Of a stretch of DNA of 64,000 bases, positions 39,606-49,333 are shown in pieces. A program made the position numbers and the translations under genes. The notes below the pieces were generated by a model. That model worked only from the letters and a program-made list of their open reading frames with translations. It ran no database searches and was not told the origin of the DNA. The DNA comes from Ruegeria lacuscaerulensis. Its GTDB lineage: Bacteria > Pseudomonadota > Alphaproteobacteria > Rhodobacterales > Rhodobacteraceae. The DNA lies in the NCBI RefSeq assembly GCF_013034685.1, contig NZ_WQGO01000002.1, positions 310,001 to 374,000 on the forward strand. The letters run 5' to 3'. Each line of letters starts with the position of its first letter. The first letter of the stretch is position 1.

Positions 39606-40751
39606 TCAACCCAACCGTTTCTTGAATCTTAGAGTTGCCGCCAGCAATCCGAATATCGCAAATCCGATCATCCAGAGAATTCCCCAGCGTAACTCGTATA
39701 ACGACGCGTCACGAAGGACCACGCCGCGGATCATGTCCATGAAATGGGTTGCCGGCAGGACCTGAGCGATCATCTGGACGGGTGGTGGCATACCGTCGAA
39801 AGGGAACATGAAACCTGACATCAGGATTGAGGGCAGCAGGACAAAGATGGTCATCTGCATCGACTGCAATTGGTTCTGCGCAAGCGTGGAAATCACCAGC
39901 CCAAGCGACAGGCTGGCGACGATGAATAACAAAGTCACAACAAGCAGAGTGCCCAATCCGCCGTTTATTGGCACATCGAACAGGACATGCCCGAGGCCGA
40001 GGATGATTGCGACCTGTATCAGGCCCAGAAAGATGTAGGGGATGATCTTTCCGATCATCAGTTCGATCGACCGGATTGGCGTGTTGATCAGCATTTCCAT
40101 ATTGCCCCGCTCGCGTTCGCGGACGATGGCGGCTGAGGTGAATAGGATCATCGTCATGGTCAGGATCACGCCGACAAGACCCGGCACGATATTGACCGCC
40201 GACCGTTGCTCGGGGTTGAAGTAAAGCGTCACCTCGAACGTGGGCACCTGCCGGTTTGGTGGTTGTTTCAGCAGTTCTGTCAAAGGCATTGTGCGCATGG
40301 ACTTGATCGCGCTGGCCACCATCGTGTCCGAACCATCCACGATCCAATGGGCAACCGGTCGGCTGCTTGTCTGGTTGGTTGCGTTGGGCAGGCCCAGCCC
40401 GACAGACGGGCTGCGGGCAAGGCGCTGGCTCACGTCCGGGGGGATGATTAGCGCAGCACGCACACGGGACTCGGTTATTGCGCGTTCGGCCTCTTGTGGG
40501 GTGGTCAACTGCTCGGTGATGGTCACGACCTGCGTCGCCTGAACGATCTGCGCCAGCGTGCGGGAGAGTTCGGTTCCGGACTGGTCCACCACCGCGACAG
40601 GGACATGGCGCAGGTTGGTGTTTATCGCGTATCCAAACAGAAGCAGTTGGATCAGCGGGATCATGATGACCATGGCAAAGGTCATCCGATCCCGCCGCAG
40701 TTGCAGCAGTTCTTTCTTCAGTACAGCAGCGATGCGGCGTGGCGAGATCAC
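39606..40751 (-). CDS. ABC-2 type exporter permease
   Basis: 381 residues. One N-terminal helix (MTFAMVIMIPLIQLLLFGYAINT), a large periplasmic domain, then five C-terminal helices with RERERGNMEMLINTPIRSIELMIGKIIPY, the YbhS/R ABC-2 pattern. It follows the ATPase gene with a 4-base overlap. Only one permease gene is present, so a homodimer is likely. With the ATPase and HlyD-like gene it forms a multidrug or small-molecule exporter. Confidence 0.9.
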   Translation of the reverse strand: MISPRRIAAVLKKELLQLRRDRMTFAMVIMIPLIQLLLFGYAINTNLRHVPVAVVDQSGTELSRTLAQIVQATQVVTITEQLTTPQEAERAITESRVRAALIIPPDVSQRLARSPSVGLGLPNATNQTSSRPVAHWIVDGSDTMVASAIKSMRTMPLTELLKQPPNRQVPTFEVTLYFNPEQRSAVNIVPGLVGVILTMTMILFTSAAIVRERERGNMEMLINTPIRSIELMIGKIIPYIFLGLIQVAIILGLGHVLFDVPINGGLGTLLVVTLLFIVASLSLGLVISTLAQNQLQSMQMTIFVLLPSILMSGFMFPFDGMPPPVQMIAQVLPATHFMDMIRGVVLRDASLYELRWGILWMIGFAIFGLLAATLRFKKRLG

Positions 40752-41674
40752 TGTTCTGGCCCCCGTGTGGCGCTGACGAACACGTCTTCCAGATTTGGCC
40801 TCTGCGGGGTCAGGGACAGGCCAGGAAACGCAGCAAGTTGGCCGCGCAACATGTCCACCGGTTGAGGTTCGGATTTGTCCACAAGCACACGCAGCCGCGA
40901 CCCGACTTGCGCGGTCGACAGGATCTTGGGTTTGCCATCCAGCGCGTGTTTGACCTTTCTCAGATCCGGCCCTTCAACCTCAACTACATCGGCCTGAAGA
41001 TCATCCATCAACTGGCGCGGAGACCCGTCCGCCTTTTTCACACCGTGTTGCAGGATCGCCAGCCGGTGACAGCGCTCGGCTTCGTCCATGAAATGGGTCG
41101 AAACGATCATCGTTGCGCCTTGATCTACCAGATCGAACAGTTGTTCCCAGAAGGTGCGACGTGTTTCGGGATCAACGGCCGAGGTCGGTTCGTCCAGGAA
41201 CAACAGTTTAGGTCGGTGCATTACGGTTGCAGCAAGGGCCAGTTTCTGACGTTGCCCGCCGCTCATGCTTCCGCTGAGTTGATTGATATTCGTTGTCAGA
41301 TCGTAAGTGTGCAGCAACTCATCGATCCGATCTTTGGCCGTTTTTACCGGAATGCCGTAAATCTCCGCCGCGAACCTGAGGTTTTCCAGCACCGTCAGGT
41401 CGCGGTAATACGAGAATATCTGGGTCATGTACCCGATCTCATTTTTTAGCGGCTCAGCCGCTTCGGGCATTGACCGGCCCAAAACCGAGATCGCACCGCT
41501 GCTGGGGGTCAGCAGCCCAGTCAGCATGCGCATTGTCGTGGTTTTGCCGCAGCCATTCGGTCCCAGAAACCCGTAGATCTGGCCGGTTTGAATCTCAAGA
41601 TCCAGATTGTTGACGGCGATGTTTTCCCCGAACTGGCGGGTCAAGCCCTTCGTCGAGACGACCACATCGTTCAT
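40748..41674 (-). CDS. ABC-2 exporter ATP-binding protein
   Basis: 308 residues. Walker A FLGPNGCGKTTTMRMLTG, signature LSGSMSGGQRQKLALAATVM, Walker B LLFLDEPTSAVDPETRR and switch STHFMDEAERC. Overlaps both neighbours by four bases, showing tight translational coupling in the HlyD-ATPase-permease operon. Confidence 0.93.
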   Translation of the reverse strand: MNDVVVSTKGLTRQFGENIAVNNLDLEIQTGQIYGFLGPNGCGKTTTMRMLTGLLTPSSGAISVLGRSMPEAAEPLKNEIGYMTQIFSYYRDLTVLENLRFAAEIYGIPVKTAKDRIDELLHTYDLTTNINQLSGSMSGGQRQKLALAATVMHRPKLLFLDEPTSAVDPETRRTFWEQLFDLVDQGATMIVSTHFMDEAERCHRLAILQHGVKKADGSPRQLMDDLQADVVEVEGPDLRKVKHALDGKPKILSTAQVGSRLRVLVDKSEPQPVDMLRGQLAAFPGLSLTPQRPNLEDVFVSATRGPEQ

Positions 41675-42630
41675 GGCATGGGGACCTGTACGGGGACCCC
41701 GGCAGGCAGGTCCGGTGAGGCATTGGGCAGGTCAATCTCAGCCAAATAGACAAGGCGCGTGCGGTCGTCCTTGTTCAACCCGTAATATGGGGTGAAGGAC
41801 GCGTCGTCGCTGATCCAGCGGATCACGCCATCCAACGGATCGGCCAGCCCGTCTACGCGCACTTCCAACGTGTCACCGGGTTTCAGATTGACGCGGTGTG
41901 GTTCGGGTACATAGACGCGCGCGTAAGGCGTCTGGCCCGTGACCATCACGGCAACCGGGCTGCCGGATGTCACCCGCTCGCCCAAATTCCACGGCAGGGA
42001 ATCCAAAACGCCGTCGCGGGTGGCTATGACCGTCAAATCATCCAGCAATGTCTGTTCGGCGGCGACCGAGGCTTCGGCAGCTCGCACATTGGCCTCGGCG
42101 ACCGCCAGATCTTCGGGACGGGTGCCGTTTTCCAGCTCTTTCAGCGATTCCTGAGCGCTGGCCAATTCAGCCCGCGCGGAATCGCGCATGGCCAGATCAT
42201 TTGCCACCTGAGCCTCGGTCACGACCGAGTTCTCGACCAGTCTGGCATTTCGGTCATAGATGGCCTCGGCATCGGCAAGACGCGCAACAGCGCCTGCTAC
42301 TTTGGCCTCGGCAATCGCAATTTCTTCCTCGCGCGGTCCGACCTGCAGTTTCAGAAGCGTGGCCTGTGCCTTTTCCAGTTCTGCCTGCGCCAGTGCCAGC
42401 TTGGCGCTTTGCAATGTGGGATCAAGCTGAACCAGCGTGTCGCCTACCTTGACCACGGAACCTTCGGCAATTGGTAAATCGACGACAATTTCGCTGGCCG
42501 TCGCGGTCAAGGCCACCCGGTCGCGCGCCAACACACCCAGAGCGATGCTGGTATCGGACCCAGAGCACCGGTCCAGAAAAGCGGGCAGGACAGCCGCCAG
42601 GATCAAAGGAATGGGGATCGTCAGATTCAA
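41671..42630 (-). CDS. HlyD/YbhG-like periplasmic adaptor
   Basis: 319 residues from a TTG start with GGAGGG eight bases upstream. N-terminal hydrophobic segment (IPIPLILAAVLPAFL) followed by a Cys, possibly a lipid anchor although the lipobox is poor. The lipoyl half (IVVDLPIAEGSVVKVGDTLVQLD), an alpha-hairpin rich in Ala, Glu and Arg, and the beta-barrel part (VTSGSPVAVMVTGQTPYARVYVPEP) follow. First gene of the exporter operon. Confidence 0.88.
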   Translation of the reverse strand: MNLTIPIPLILAAVLPAFLDRCSGSDTSIALGVLARDRVALTATASEIVVDLPIAEGSVVKVGDTLVQLDPTLQSAKLALAQAELEKAQATLLKLQVGPREEEIAIAEAKVAGAVARLADAEAIYDRNARLVENSVVTEAQVANDLAMRDSARAELASAQESLKELENGTRPEDLAVAEANVRAAEASVAAEQTLLDDLTVIATRDGVLDSLPWNLGERVTSGSPVAVMVTGQTPYARVYVPEPHRVNLKPGDTLEVRVDGLADPLDGVIRWISDDASFTPYYGLNKDDRTRLVYLAEIDLPNASPDLPAGVPVQVPMP

Positions 42631-42742
42631 CAGGGTTCCCTCCGGTGCTTGGCCTTTGAACGCGTTGGGCGATAGTCAGAGCATAAAATCAGGAAATCTG
42701 ATTTATGTATACGGTTCAACAACTACAGATGGCAGGACAGGT

Positions 42743-42886
<144 letters not shown>

Positions 42887-43312
42887 TCAGTTCAACGGGA
42901 GGACCACGCCTTCTAACCCCAGCGCCTCATTATACCATGCGGGTCGGGACGCCCAGCCGACAATCGCGCTAACGGGCTGGGACGGCGGGCGTGACAGGCT
43001 GCCGACTGGGACAACCAGAAACTTGCCGTTCTGTGTCTTGAATGGAAGCGATGTCCCGCAGCTTCGGCAAAACACCCGGCGCACTTGGGAATTAGGCACA
43101 TTGAAAGATGTCAGTTGCTCTTGACCTTCCAGCCATTCGATCCGGTCAGGCGTGGTGAAAGCATTCGCAACATGGGCCGAGCCCGAGGCCTTTTTGCAAA
43201 AGTTGCAATAGCACAATTTGAAGGCGGTCATGTTGTCTTGCACCCGATAGCGCACCGCGCCGCAGATACATTGCCCGTCGATCATGTCTGGGTGACTCGC
43301 CAAAGAGCTCAT
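42887..43312 (-). CDS. GFA-family (glutathione-dependent formaldehyde-activating-like) protein
   Basis: 141 residues from the ATG at 43312, one base after the upstream stop; a start at 43330 is also open. Zinc ligands of the family are present: GQCICGAVRY, CYCNFCKKASGS and VFCRSCGTSLPF. Most GFA proteins do not act on formaldehyde and their substrates are unknown. Coupled to the membrane protein gene upstream, and thereby probably controlled by the TetR operators. Confidence 0.85.
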   Translation of the reverse strand: MSSLASHPDMIDGQCICGAVRYRVQDNMTAFKLCYCNFCKKASGSAHVANAFTTPDRIEWLEGQEQLTSFNVPNSQVRRVFCRSCGTSLPFKTQNGKFLVVPVGSLSRPPSQPVSAIVGWASRPAWYNEALGLEGVVLPLN

Positions 43313-43313
43313 C

Positions 43314-43691
43314 TCAAACACGATAGGCAAAATACGCGCGGACAGTGGTGGTGAATGTCAGGCCCATGCTAATGATCGCGATGACAAAGCCGACAACCGC
43401 TGTCGCCGGGATCGAGACCAGAAAATCAACAGCAATTGCGGCACGGATACCGGTCATGCTGCGCTTGAGAATGGAAGCGACGATGCAGGCAAAGGTGACC
43501 ATGTAACCCAGCATCGTATAGAGCATCAGGTTGGCGGCTTGCGGGCCAGCTAGCTCTCCGACCTGCAGGCCGTAGAATTTGAAGGCGGCGAAGAAACCAA
43601 AGGCCAGCAGGATTTTCAGCGCGTTCAGGATGAAGATCATGCGCAGGGTGACGGGTTTTAATGCGCCGGGTGCCGGGTCGATGGCGGTCAT
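43314..43691 (-). CDS. Small integral membrane protein
   Basis: 125 residues with three or four hydrophobic helices (MIFILNALKILLAFGFFAAFKFYG, LMLYTMLGYMVTFACIVASIL, AIAVDFLVSIPATAVVGFVIAIISMGL). No family recognised. It is divergent from a TetR gene, with two palindromic operators between them, so it is the likely main target of that regulator. Confidence 0.7.
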   Translation of the reverse strand: MTAIDPAPGALKPVTLRMIFILNALKILLAFGFFAAFKFYGLQVGELAGPQAANLMLYTMLGYMVTFACIVASILKRSMTGIRAAIAVDFLVSIPATAVVGFVIAIISMGLTFTTTVRAYFAYRV

Positions 43692-43748
43692 GTCAGGTCT
43701 CCGTTTCAGGTGCGATCACGCAGCATTTGCTGCCGCGCATCTCTAATG

Positions 43749-43790
43749 CTATCCATGTGGATAGGAACTTATTACTATCCACATGGATAG
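43749..43790. promoter_or_regulatory. Twin palindromic operators for the TetR regulator
   Basis: CTATCCATGTGGATAG (43749-43764) and CTATCCACATGGATAG (43775-43790): two 16-bp palindromes that are exact reverse complements of each other, with centres 26 bases apart. They fill the gap between the membrane-protein gene and the TetR start. Confidence 0.8.
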
Positions 43791-43809
43791 AAATAGCAAG
43801 GAGAAATCT

Positions 43810-44403
43810 GTGGCGCGAAAACGCAAGACGGATCACGACAGTGCTGTGGCGGGTGCCTTGGACCTGTTTTGGCGAAGGGGATACCACGGTGCCAGCACGC
43901 GGGAGTTGGAGCAGCAGACGGGGCTGACACGGTTCACGCTCCAAACCACTTATGGTGGAAAAGAAAAGTTTTTTCTAAAGACTCTGGATGCTTATTTGGA
44001 CAATGCCGAAGCCCGGCACTTTCCTGATCCCGAAACCTATGCGCTGGACGATCTGGCTGGTTGGTTCCGGGGCATCGTATCAGCCGAGCGAATGCCAAAG
44101 ATTGAGGATGCCGGGTGTCTTGCCTTTAATTCGATTAGTTCGTTCGACCGCTCTGATCCCGAGGTCAACACGCGAATCGAGCGGTACCTGACTGCACTGG
44201 AAGGGCGGTTTGCGGCGATACTGAGCCGGGCAAAGGTTGACGGGGCCATCCGTTCCGAGGTCGATCCGGATGAGGCTGCACGGGTGCTGATCGGTCTTTT
44301 GCTGGGCCTTCATACGATTATGAAAGCCCGAACCTCGGATCAGTTTCCGCAGAGCTACGCCCAGGCGGCGGTCGGGCTGATTGAAGGGTGGAAAAACCAG
44401 TAA
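43810..44403 (+). CDS. TetR-family repressor
   Basis: 197 residues from the GTG at 43810, chosen for AAGGAG at 43798-43803; an ATG at 43783 falls inside the second operator palindrome and is unlikely. N-terminal HTH: ALDLFWRRGYHGASTRELEQQTGLTRFTLQTTYGGKEKFF. The C-terminal ligand domain resembles AcrR-type members. Expected to repress itself and the divergent membrane protein/GFA pair. Confidence 0.92.
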   Translation: MARKRKTDHDSAVAGALDLFWRRGYHGASTRELEQQTGLTRFTLQTTYGGKEKFFLKTLDAYLDNAEARHFPDPETYALDDLAGWFRGIVSAERMPKIEDAGCLAFNSISSFDRSDPEVNTRIERYLTALEGRFAAILSRAKVDGAIRSEVDPDEAARVLIGLLLGLHTIMKARTSDQFPQSYAQAAVGLIEGWKNQ

Positions 44404-44636
44404 GTTATCAAACATTCTGACGTGACTAACTTCTTGCGGCGTAAGAACTGGGTGTAAGCAGTGAATGTCTGGGTGGTGGACTGCCCCTGCTGTATTGCGG
44501 TTGGCTGTTGAGTGACCGCTTTGGTGAAGCCGCAGTGCAGCTTGCTCAACGACAGGTCTGGGCCGTAACCCAATAGGCGAAGCTGGCCGAACCGCACTTT
44601 GATCTTGAGGAAAACGAAACTGGCGCTTGCACCAGC

Positions 44637-45102
44637 TTGCGTTTCACACTTTTGACCATTGCCCCTGGTTTCGTCAGCTACGGTGTTTCCTATCGACATA
44701 TAGAAGAAATCATACCCGTGCACGGCGTTGCGGTAGACCACACAACACTGAACCGATGCGTTACACGGTATTCCGGCGTGATCGCTGAAGCCGCGGGTCG
44801 CCGCGAAAGATCGTCATCGACAAAAGCGGCGCAGAAACAGCAGGTATCAAAGCCATCAACAAAATGCTGAAGGGCTTTTGATGTCCGATTCCAGTCGAGG
44901 TGGTGAGGCAGAAACACTAGAACAACATCGTGGACAGGACCACCGGTTCATCAAAAGGCGAACTTGACCAATGCTTGGGTTCAAAGCTTTCGGTTTTACT
45001 GCAGCAACCGTTGCTGAAATCGAAGTCGCGAAGATGATCCACGAGGGCCGATTCACGCCTGGACTCTGCCCCTTTCGACAATTCGCTAAACTGGCCGTCT
45101 AA
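44637..45102 (+). pseudogene. IS6-family transposase relic
   Basis: Pieces in different frames match an IS6-family transposase in order: YRHIEEIIPVHGVAVDHTTL with TRYSGVI (N-terminal part), then VIDKSGANTAGIKAINKML (after a frameshift; typed here by frame, part of the DDE core), then EQHRGQDHRFIKR, and MLGFKAFGFTAATVAEIEVA to a stop at 45100-45102. Frameshifts, an internal stop and deletion of the segment with the first catalytic Asp show it is dead. Terminal repeats were not identified. Confidence 0.7.
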
Positions 45103-45199
45103 CTTGAAGACACGCCGAGTCTCATTGGCTAGCAGAAAAACTCTGCAACACAACCTGTTCGGCCGGAACAGTCCGTTGCAAGAGCTCAACTACGCTCAT

Positions 45200-46492
45200 T
45201 CAGAACAAAAGGTTGGGAAGAAAAAGGGTTAGTGCCGGGAACACCGTCAGGATGAAGATGGTCAACAGGTGGATGAGCCAGTATGGAACTGTCGCAATTG
45301 CCACACGGCCCAAGCCAACCTCGTTGTTGGTCAGCGCGGTCAGGACCGACAGGTTAAGCCCTACTGGGGGTGTGACCTGACCAATCTCGATGACGATGGT
45401 GATGATGACCCCGATCCAGATTGGGTCAAAGCCCAGCCCGGTCAGCAATGGGAATACGACCGGCAAGGTCATGATCATCAACGACAATCCGTCGAAAAAG
45501 CACCCCAGCACCAGATAGATCAGCACCACGATCAACAGCACGCTGTATGTGCCCATCCCGCTTTCGGCCACGACTTCTAGGATCTGTTGCGGCACGCCCA
45601 GAATACTGGTCGATTTCGCCAGTATCGTCGCGCCTAGCACCAAAAACCCAACCGACGCAAACAACAGAACCGACTGATAGACCGCTTCGACAAGCTTCTT
45701 CCAGGTCAGGTCGCCCCATATGGAGGAAATGATCACGGCCAGTACAACGCCCACGCCTGCCGCTTCGGTCGGTGTCGCCAGCCCTCCGACAATGCTGCCG
45801 ATGACCGCAATGATCAGCGCAAGCAACGGCCAGATTTGTTTGAACCCCGCCAGTGTCTGCCGCAGCGGCAATGGGGCTTCGTCGCGCGGGGCCAGGGCCG
45901 GATTTCGGGTACATCTGACCAACAGATACGCCATGAACATCAGACCAACCAGAAAACCAGGGATAATACCGGCGGCGAACAGGCGCCCGATCGAGGTTTC
46001 AGTGAGCGCGCCATAGATCAGAAAAGACAAGCTGGGCGGGATCAGCAGGCCCAAAGTACCGCCGCCCGCCAAGCTGCCCACAATCGTATCCTTGTCATAG
46101 CCGCGTTTCGACATCTCAGGGTATGCGACCGAACCCACCGCCGCAGCCGTAGACAGACTGGATCCGCTGACCGCGCCGAACAGGGTGCAAACTGCAATAT
46201 TGGTGTGCAGCAAGCCCCCCGGGATGCGACGAAACAGCGGGGAAAAGGCGGAGTAGGCCCGCTCGCTAATTCCACTGCGCAGTAGCACCTCGCCCAGAAG
46301 GATGAACATGGGAACTGCGCTGAGGGTGAACGAATTGAAGACGCTCCAGATTGCGTCCACAGCCAGCGACGTGGCCCCGTTCGAGAAAAAGTGCAGAATG
46401 GTCAACCCGGTCAGACCAAGCGCCGCTCCAAGGGCCACGCCCGTGCCAGCGGTGGCAACAAGCGCGCCTGTCAACGTCAGCCAGAACGACAT
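45200..46492 (-). CDS. dctM: TRAP transporter large permease (DctM)
   Basis: 430 residues with about 12 hydrophobic helices. DctM motifs: AVPMFILLGEVLLRSGI, LHTNIAVCTLFGAVSGSSLSTAAAVG, GSLAGGGTLGLLIPPSLSFLIYGALTETSIG, GLATPTEAAGVGV and IGQVTPPVGLNL. It carries the sodium-driven solute translocation path. Last gene of the dctPQM operon. Confidence 0.94.
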   Translation of the reverse strand: MSFWLTLTGALVATAGTGVALGAALGLTGLTILHFFSNGATSLAVDAIWSVFNSFTLSAVPMFILLGEVLLRSGISERAYSAFSPLFRRIPGGLLHTNIAVCTLFGAVSGSSLSTAAAVGSVAYPEMSKRGYDKDTIVGSLAGGGTLGLLIPPSLSFLIYGALTETSIGRLFAAGIIPGFLVGLMFMAYLLVRCTRNPALAPRDEAPLPLRQTLAGFKQIWPLLALIIAVIGSIVGGLATPTEAAGVGVVLAVIISSIWGDLTWKKLVEAVYQSVLLFASVGFLVLGATILAKSTSILGVPQQILEVVAESGMGTYSVLLIVVLIYLVLGCFFDGLSLMIMTLPVVFPLLTGLGFDPIWIGVIITIVIEIGQVTPPVGLNLSVLTALTNNEVGLGRVAIATVPYWLIHLLTIFILTVFPALTLFLPNLLF

Positions 46493-46514
46493 TTATTGGT
46501 CTCTTTCGTTGGGG

Positions 46515-47033
46515 TCATTTGATGTCGGCCTCGGCGTCGTCCACCCTGTCCAGAATGCCGACAAGGCGTGCCACAAAGATAGACAGAGTCAGCCCAAGCG
46601 ACAGCGGCATAAGCGCCATCCAAGGGTAAAGCAGAATGCGCGTGGTTTCTGTTTTAAGGTTGCGCTTGAAGGCGAATTCGAACCAAGGAATAGTTTCGAC
46701 GATCAACCACAGGAAAAAAACGATACCTACCAGAAGGGCGGCGATCTGTATTGCGACATGCAGTCGACCTTTCAGAAAATCCGCCAACAGTGCCACACGC
46801 ACATGTTTGGCCCGCAACGTCACCATCGGCAGACCTAGAAACAACGAAACGCTGAGCAATAGGCCGACCACTTCTTCGGTGATGTGCAGCGGCGTATTGG
46901 CAAATTTGCGCATCAATACGCTGGTGACAATGATGCCGACAATGGCGACCATTCCGAGGGCCGCAGCAACGGCGCACGCAAGGGCCAGACGGTCCAGCCC
47001 CCGCGCGATAATGTTTCCCGGACTAAGCGCCAT
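46515..47033 (-). CDS. dctQ: TRAP transporter small permease (DctQ)
   Basis: 172 residues with four hydrophobic helices (ALACAVAAALGMVAIVGIIVTSVLMRKF, EEVVGLLLSVSLFLGLPMV, VAIQIAALLVGIVFFLWLIVE, and a fourth near residue 140). Length and helix number fit DctQ. Lies between the binding protein (8 bases) and DctM. Confidence 0.9.
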   Translation of the reverse strand: MALSPGNIIARGLDRLALACAVAAALGMVAIVGIIVTSVLMRKFANTPLHITEEVVGLLLSVSLFLGLPMVTLRAKHVRVALLADFLKGRLHVAIQIAALLVGIVFFLWLIVETIPWFEFAFKRNLKTETTRILLYPWMALMPLSLGLTLSIFVARLVGILDRVDDAEADIK

Positions 47034-47040
47034 TTTGACG

Positions 47041-48051
47041 TCAGCGGCCCAGGGCGGTCAGGACACGCTCACGATAGGCAGGGGCGTTGCCGCCAGCTTC
47101 TTCCGCGAGTTCAGCCCAGATTTCGGTGACGTTCGACACAAACAGATCGCGGTCTTCCTGCGAGAAATCTTCTCCCCAGGTGACACCATCTGCGACCAGC
47201 TGCTCACGTGCGGCCAGCTCGCGTTCGAAATCGTCCTCGTATTGATTGGTACGCTCCCACAAGGCGTCTGCGGCGGTCGCAATTGCCGCCTTGGTGGCGT
47301 CATCCGTAGCGTCCCATTTGTCGGTGGCGACCCCGATCACATAGGGGCCGGACGCCATCGGATACAGGAACGAGGCATATTTGGCGACCTCCTGCAAAGA
47401 CACTGTGTGTGCGTAAAGCGCAGGATAAAGTGCACAATCGACCACGCCGGTTTTCAGCGCCACATACATCTCTTCCTGTGGAATGATCTGCGCGGCGACC
47501 CCAAGGCGTGTGAAGGTTTCAACCTGATCGCGAGCCCAAACGCGCAGCTTTTTCGATTTCAGCGCGTCAATGGTGCGCACCGGCTCATCCCGGCAGAAGA
47601 CCGACACAGATAACATCGGGATCGGCACATACCCCACCGAGGTCACGCCCCAATCGGTAAACTCTTCCTGATAAATCTCGCGCACTGTCGGGATCGCCTT
47701 TTCGAATTCCTCGATCGAGCCAATGGTGCCTTGAACCACAACTGAACTGAGCGCTGGCGCGTCACGTCCCAGATAGTTCGCCCAGATCAGGCTCATCTCG
47801 ACCGCACCCTTTGGCAGGAACCGCAGGGTGTCCGTGTTCGGAAGACCCAGCGATCCGCCGCTATAAAGCTTCAGCTTATCCTCGCCTTCAAGGGCCGCGT
47901 TGACCTCTTCGACAAAGCGTTCCAGCTCTGCCGTTTCTGGGCGGGTTTCGGGTAGAAAATTGTTGAATCGCCATTCTTCCGCATTGCCTGCGGCAATGGC
48001 TGAAATGAAAGCAGCCGCGCTCAATGCGGCGGTTTGAATAATTCTCTTCAT
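47041..48051 (-). CDS. dctP: TRAP transporter substrate-binding protein (DctP)
   Basis: 336 residues with signal peptide MKRIIQTAALSAAAFISAIAAGNA. DctP family features: LKLYSGGSLGLPNTDTLRFLPKGAVEMSLIWANYLG, then KSKKLRVWARDQVETFTRLGVAAQIIPQEEMYVALKTGVVDCAL, where the Arg of LRVW usually binds the substrate carboxylate. Ligand is therefore probably a carboxylic acid; identity not evident. First gene of the operon; no local regulator except the XRE-cupin gene on the same strand further upstream. Confidence 0.93.
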   Translation of the reverse strand: MKRIIQTAALSAAAFISAIAAGNAEEWRFNNFLPETRPETAELERFVEEVNAALEGEDKLKLYSGGSLGLPNTDTLRFLPKGAVEMSLIWANYLGRDAPALSSVVVQGTIGSIEEFEKAIPTVREIYQEEFTDWGVTSVGYVPIPMLSVSVFCRDEPVRTIDALKSKKLRVWARDQVETFTRLGVAAQIIPQEEMYVALKTGVVDCALYPALYAHTVSLQEVAKYASFLYPMASGPYVIGVATDKWDATDDATKAAIATAADALWERTNQYEDDFERELAAREQLVADGVTWGEDFSQEDRDLFVSNVTEIWAELAEEAGGNAPAYRERVLTALGR

Positions 48052-48269
48052 GGTGTTCCCTCCTGAAGCACTGAATATCTGGCTCTTGACGAAGCTCTTT
48101 GTGTATTAGTCTTGCTCTTCAACTTATTAGGTCGCGTAAAATCATTGACTTGGGGCGCATAGGCCGTGGGCCAGACCCACCAAATGAAAGCATAGAAAGA
48201 GCAGGGAAGGTTGCAAGTGATACCTGAGCCGCGACCTCAGTGCACTTCTGTCGGAACTTGTTGGCTTTC

Positions 48270-48592
48270 GTACAACCGGATCAGGGTCCCGGCTGCTTTG
48301 CCCCAACGATCCAAATCGGTCTTTTGTCTTTCGGTCCTGCTATCGGTACGTGGGCTATTGGCACGAGCGTCGTTTGACAGAAGTTCCTGATGATTAAGTC
48401 GTCTTCGACCTGATGTGCTAATCCTAAGGACATGTCGGCCTGAAAGCGGTCGATTTCTTCAAAAGGGTCAGACAAGTCCCAAGTCAATGTCGGGAAAGGC
48501 GTTCCAATGCTTGTCAATGCCCGGTCAAGTCTTACGAATGCGAGAAATCGATGTCGGCTGATTTGGGTTTGGTCACTGGACTTATTTCGCAA
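48270..48592 (-). pseudogene. Possible LysR effector-domain fragment
   Basis: A 103-residue frame contains ALTSIGTPFPTLTWDLSDPF and FQADMSLGLAHQVEDD-LIIRNFCQTTLVPIA, a pattern like the middle of a LysR substrate-binding domain. The HTH and the rest are absent. It is probably a relic; a small unrelated gene cannot be excluded. Confidence 0.4.
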
Positions 48593-48624
48593 ACCATATT
48601 TGACGGCTGAATTTCTGGCGCCCT

Positions 48625-49290
48625 TCAGTTTGTCTGCGGATAGCTGATGATAGACAGATAGCGAAGGGGCAACGTGACCAGACGCTCGGGGCCGTGTGGC
48701 GCATCGGCCTCGAAAAACAGCGTGTCGCCGGGTTTCAGCGGATAGACCTGATCACCGTGGCGGTAGTCAACCTCGCCTTCCAGCATATAGATCGTCTCAA
48801 TTCCGCTGTGCTGAAAGGTCGGAAAGGTGTCGGATTCAGCGGTCAGAGTGATCAGATAGGGCTCGACGATCACGCCTGACGTGTTGGCGCCTATGGTGCC
48901 CAGCAGGTTGTATTGATGGTTGGCGCGTGTGCCCTCTCGCTCCTGCTCGACCCCTTGTCCGGCCTTGGTGTGAACGGCCAGCCGTCGTTCTTCGAACCGA
49001 CGGAAAAAACTGGTCAGTGGAACCGACAGTGCATCCGCCAGCGCCTGAAGCGTCGTCAAAGAAGGCGATGTATTCCCGTTTTCGATTTTCGACACCATTC
49101 CGATCGACAGCCCGGTCATCTGCGCAAGATCTGCAACAGTGATGTTCTGCTGTTTGCGAAAGGCGTGAACTTCTCGGCCGATGGCGACTTCAAGAACCTT
49201 TTCTCGATCACCTGAACTTACGGAATGCGGGTCTTGGGTCAGTTTTGCCACCTGTTTCCTTCCGCTTCGATTCGCAGTTTGCCCGTTCAT
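48625..49290 (-). CDS. XRE-cupin transcriptional regulator
   Basis: 221 residues. N-terminal XRE HTH (REVHAFRKQQNITVADLAQMTGLSIGMVSKIENGNTSPSLTTLQALADALSVPLTSFF) followed by a C-terminal cupin domain (HSGIETIYMLEGEVDYRHGDQVYPLKPGDTLFFEADAPHGPERL). Such regulators often sense amines or their products and control gamma-glutamylation pathways (PuuR type). Divergent from mgsA across 173 bases that hold a GAAAGCGCTTTC palindrome, so it probably controls the mgsABC-gmaS operon. Confidence 0.9.
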   Translation of the reverse strand: MNGQTANRSGRKQVAKLTQDPHSVSSGDREKVLEVAIGREVHAFRKQQNITVADLAQMTGLSIGMVSKIENGNTSPSLTTLQALADALSVPLTSFFRRFEERRLAVHTKAGQGVEQEREGTRANHQYNLLGTIGANTSGVIVEPYLITLTAESDTFPTFQHSGIETIYMLEGEVDYRHGDQVYPLKPGDTLFFEADAPHGPERLVTLPLRYLSIISYPQTN

Positions 49291-49333
49291 GCGGTCTTTC
49301 TTGGCAGCAAAGTTATCCTACCATGAGGAAAAT

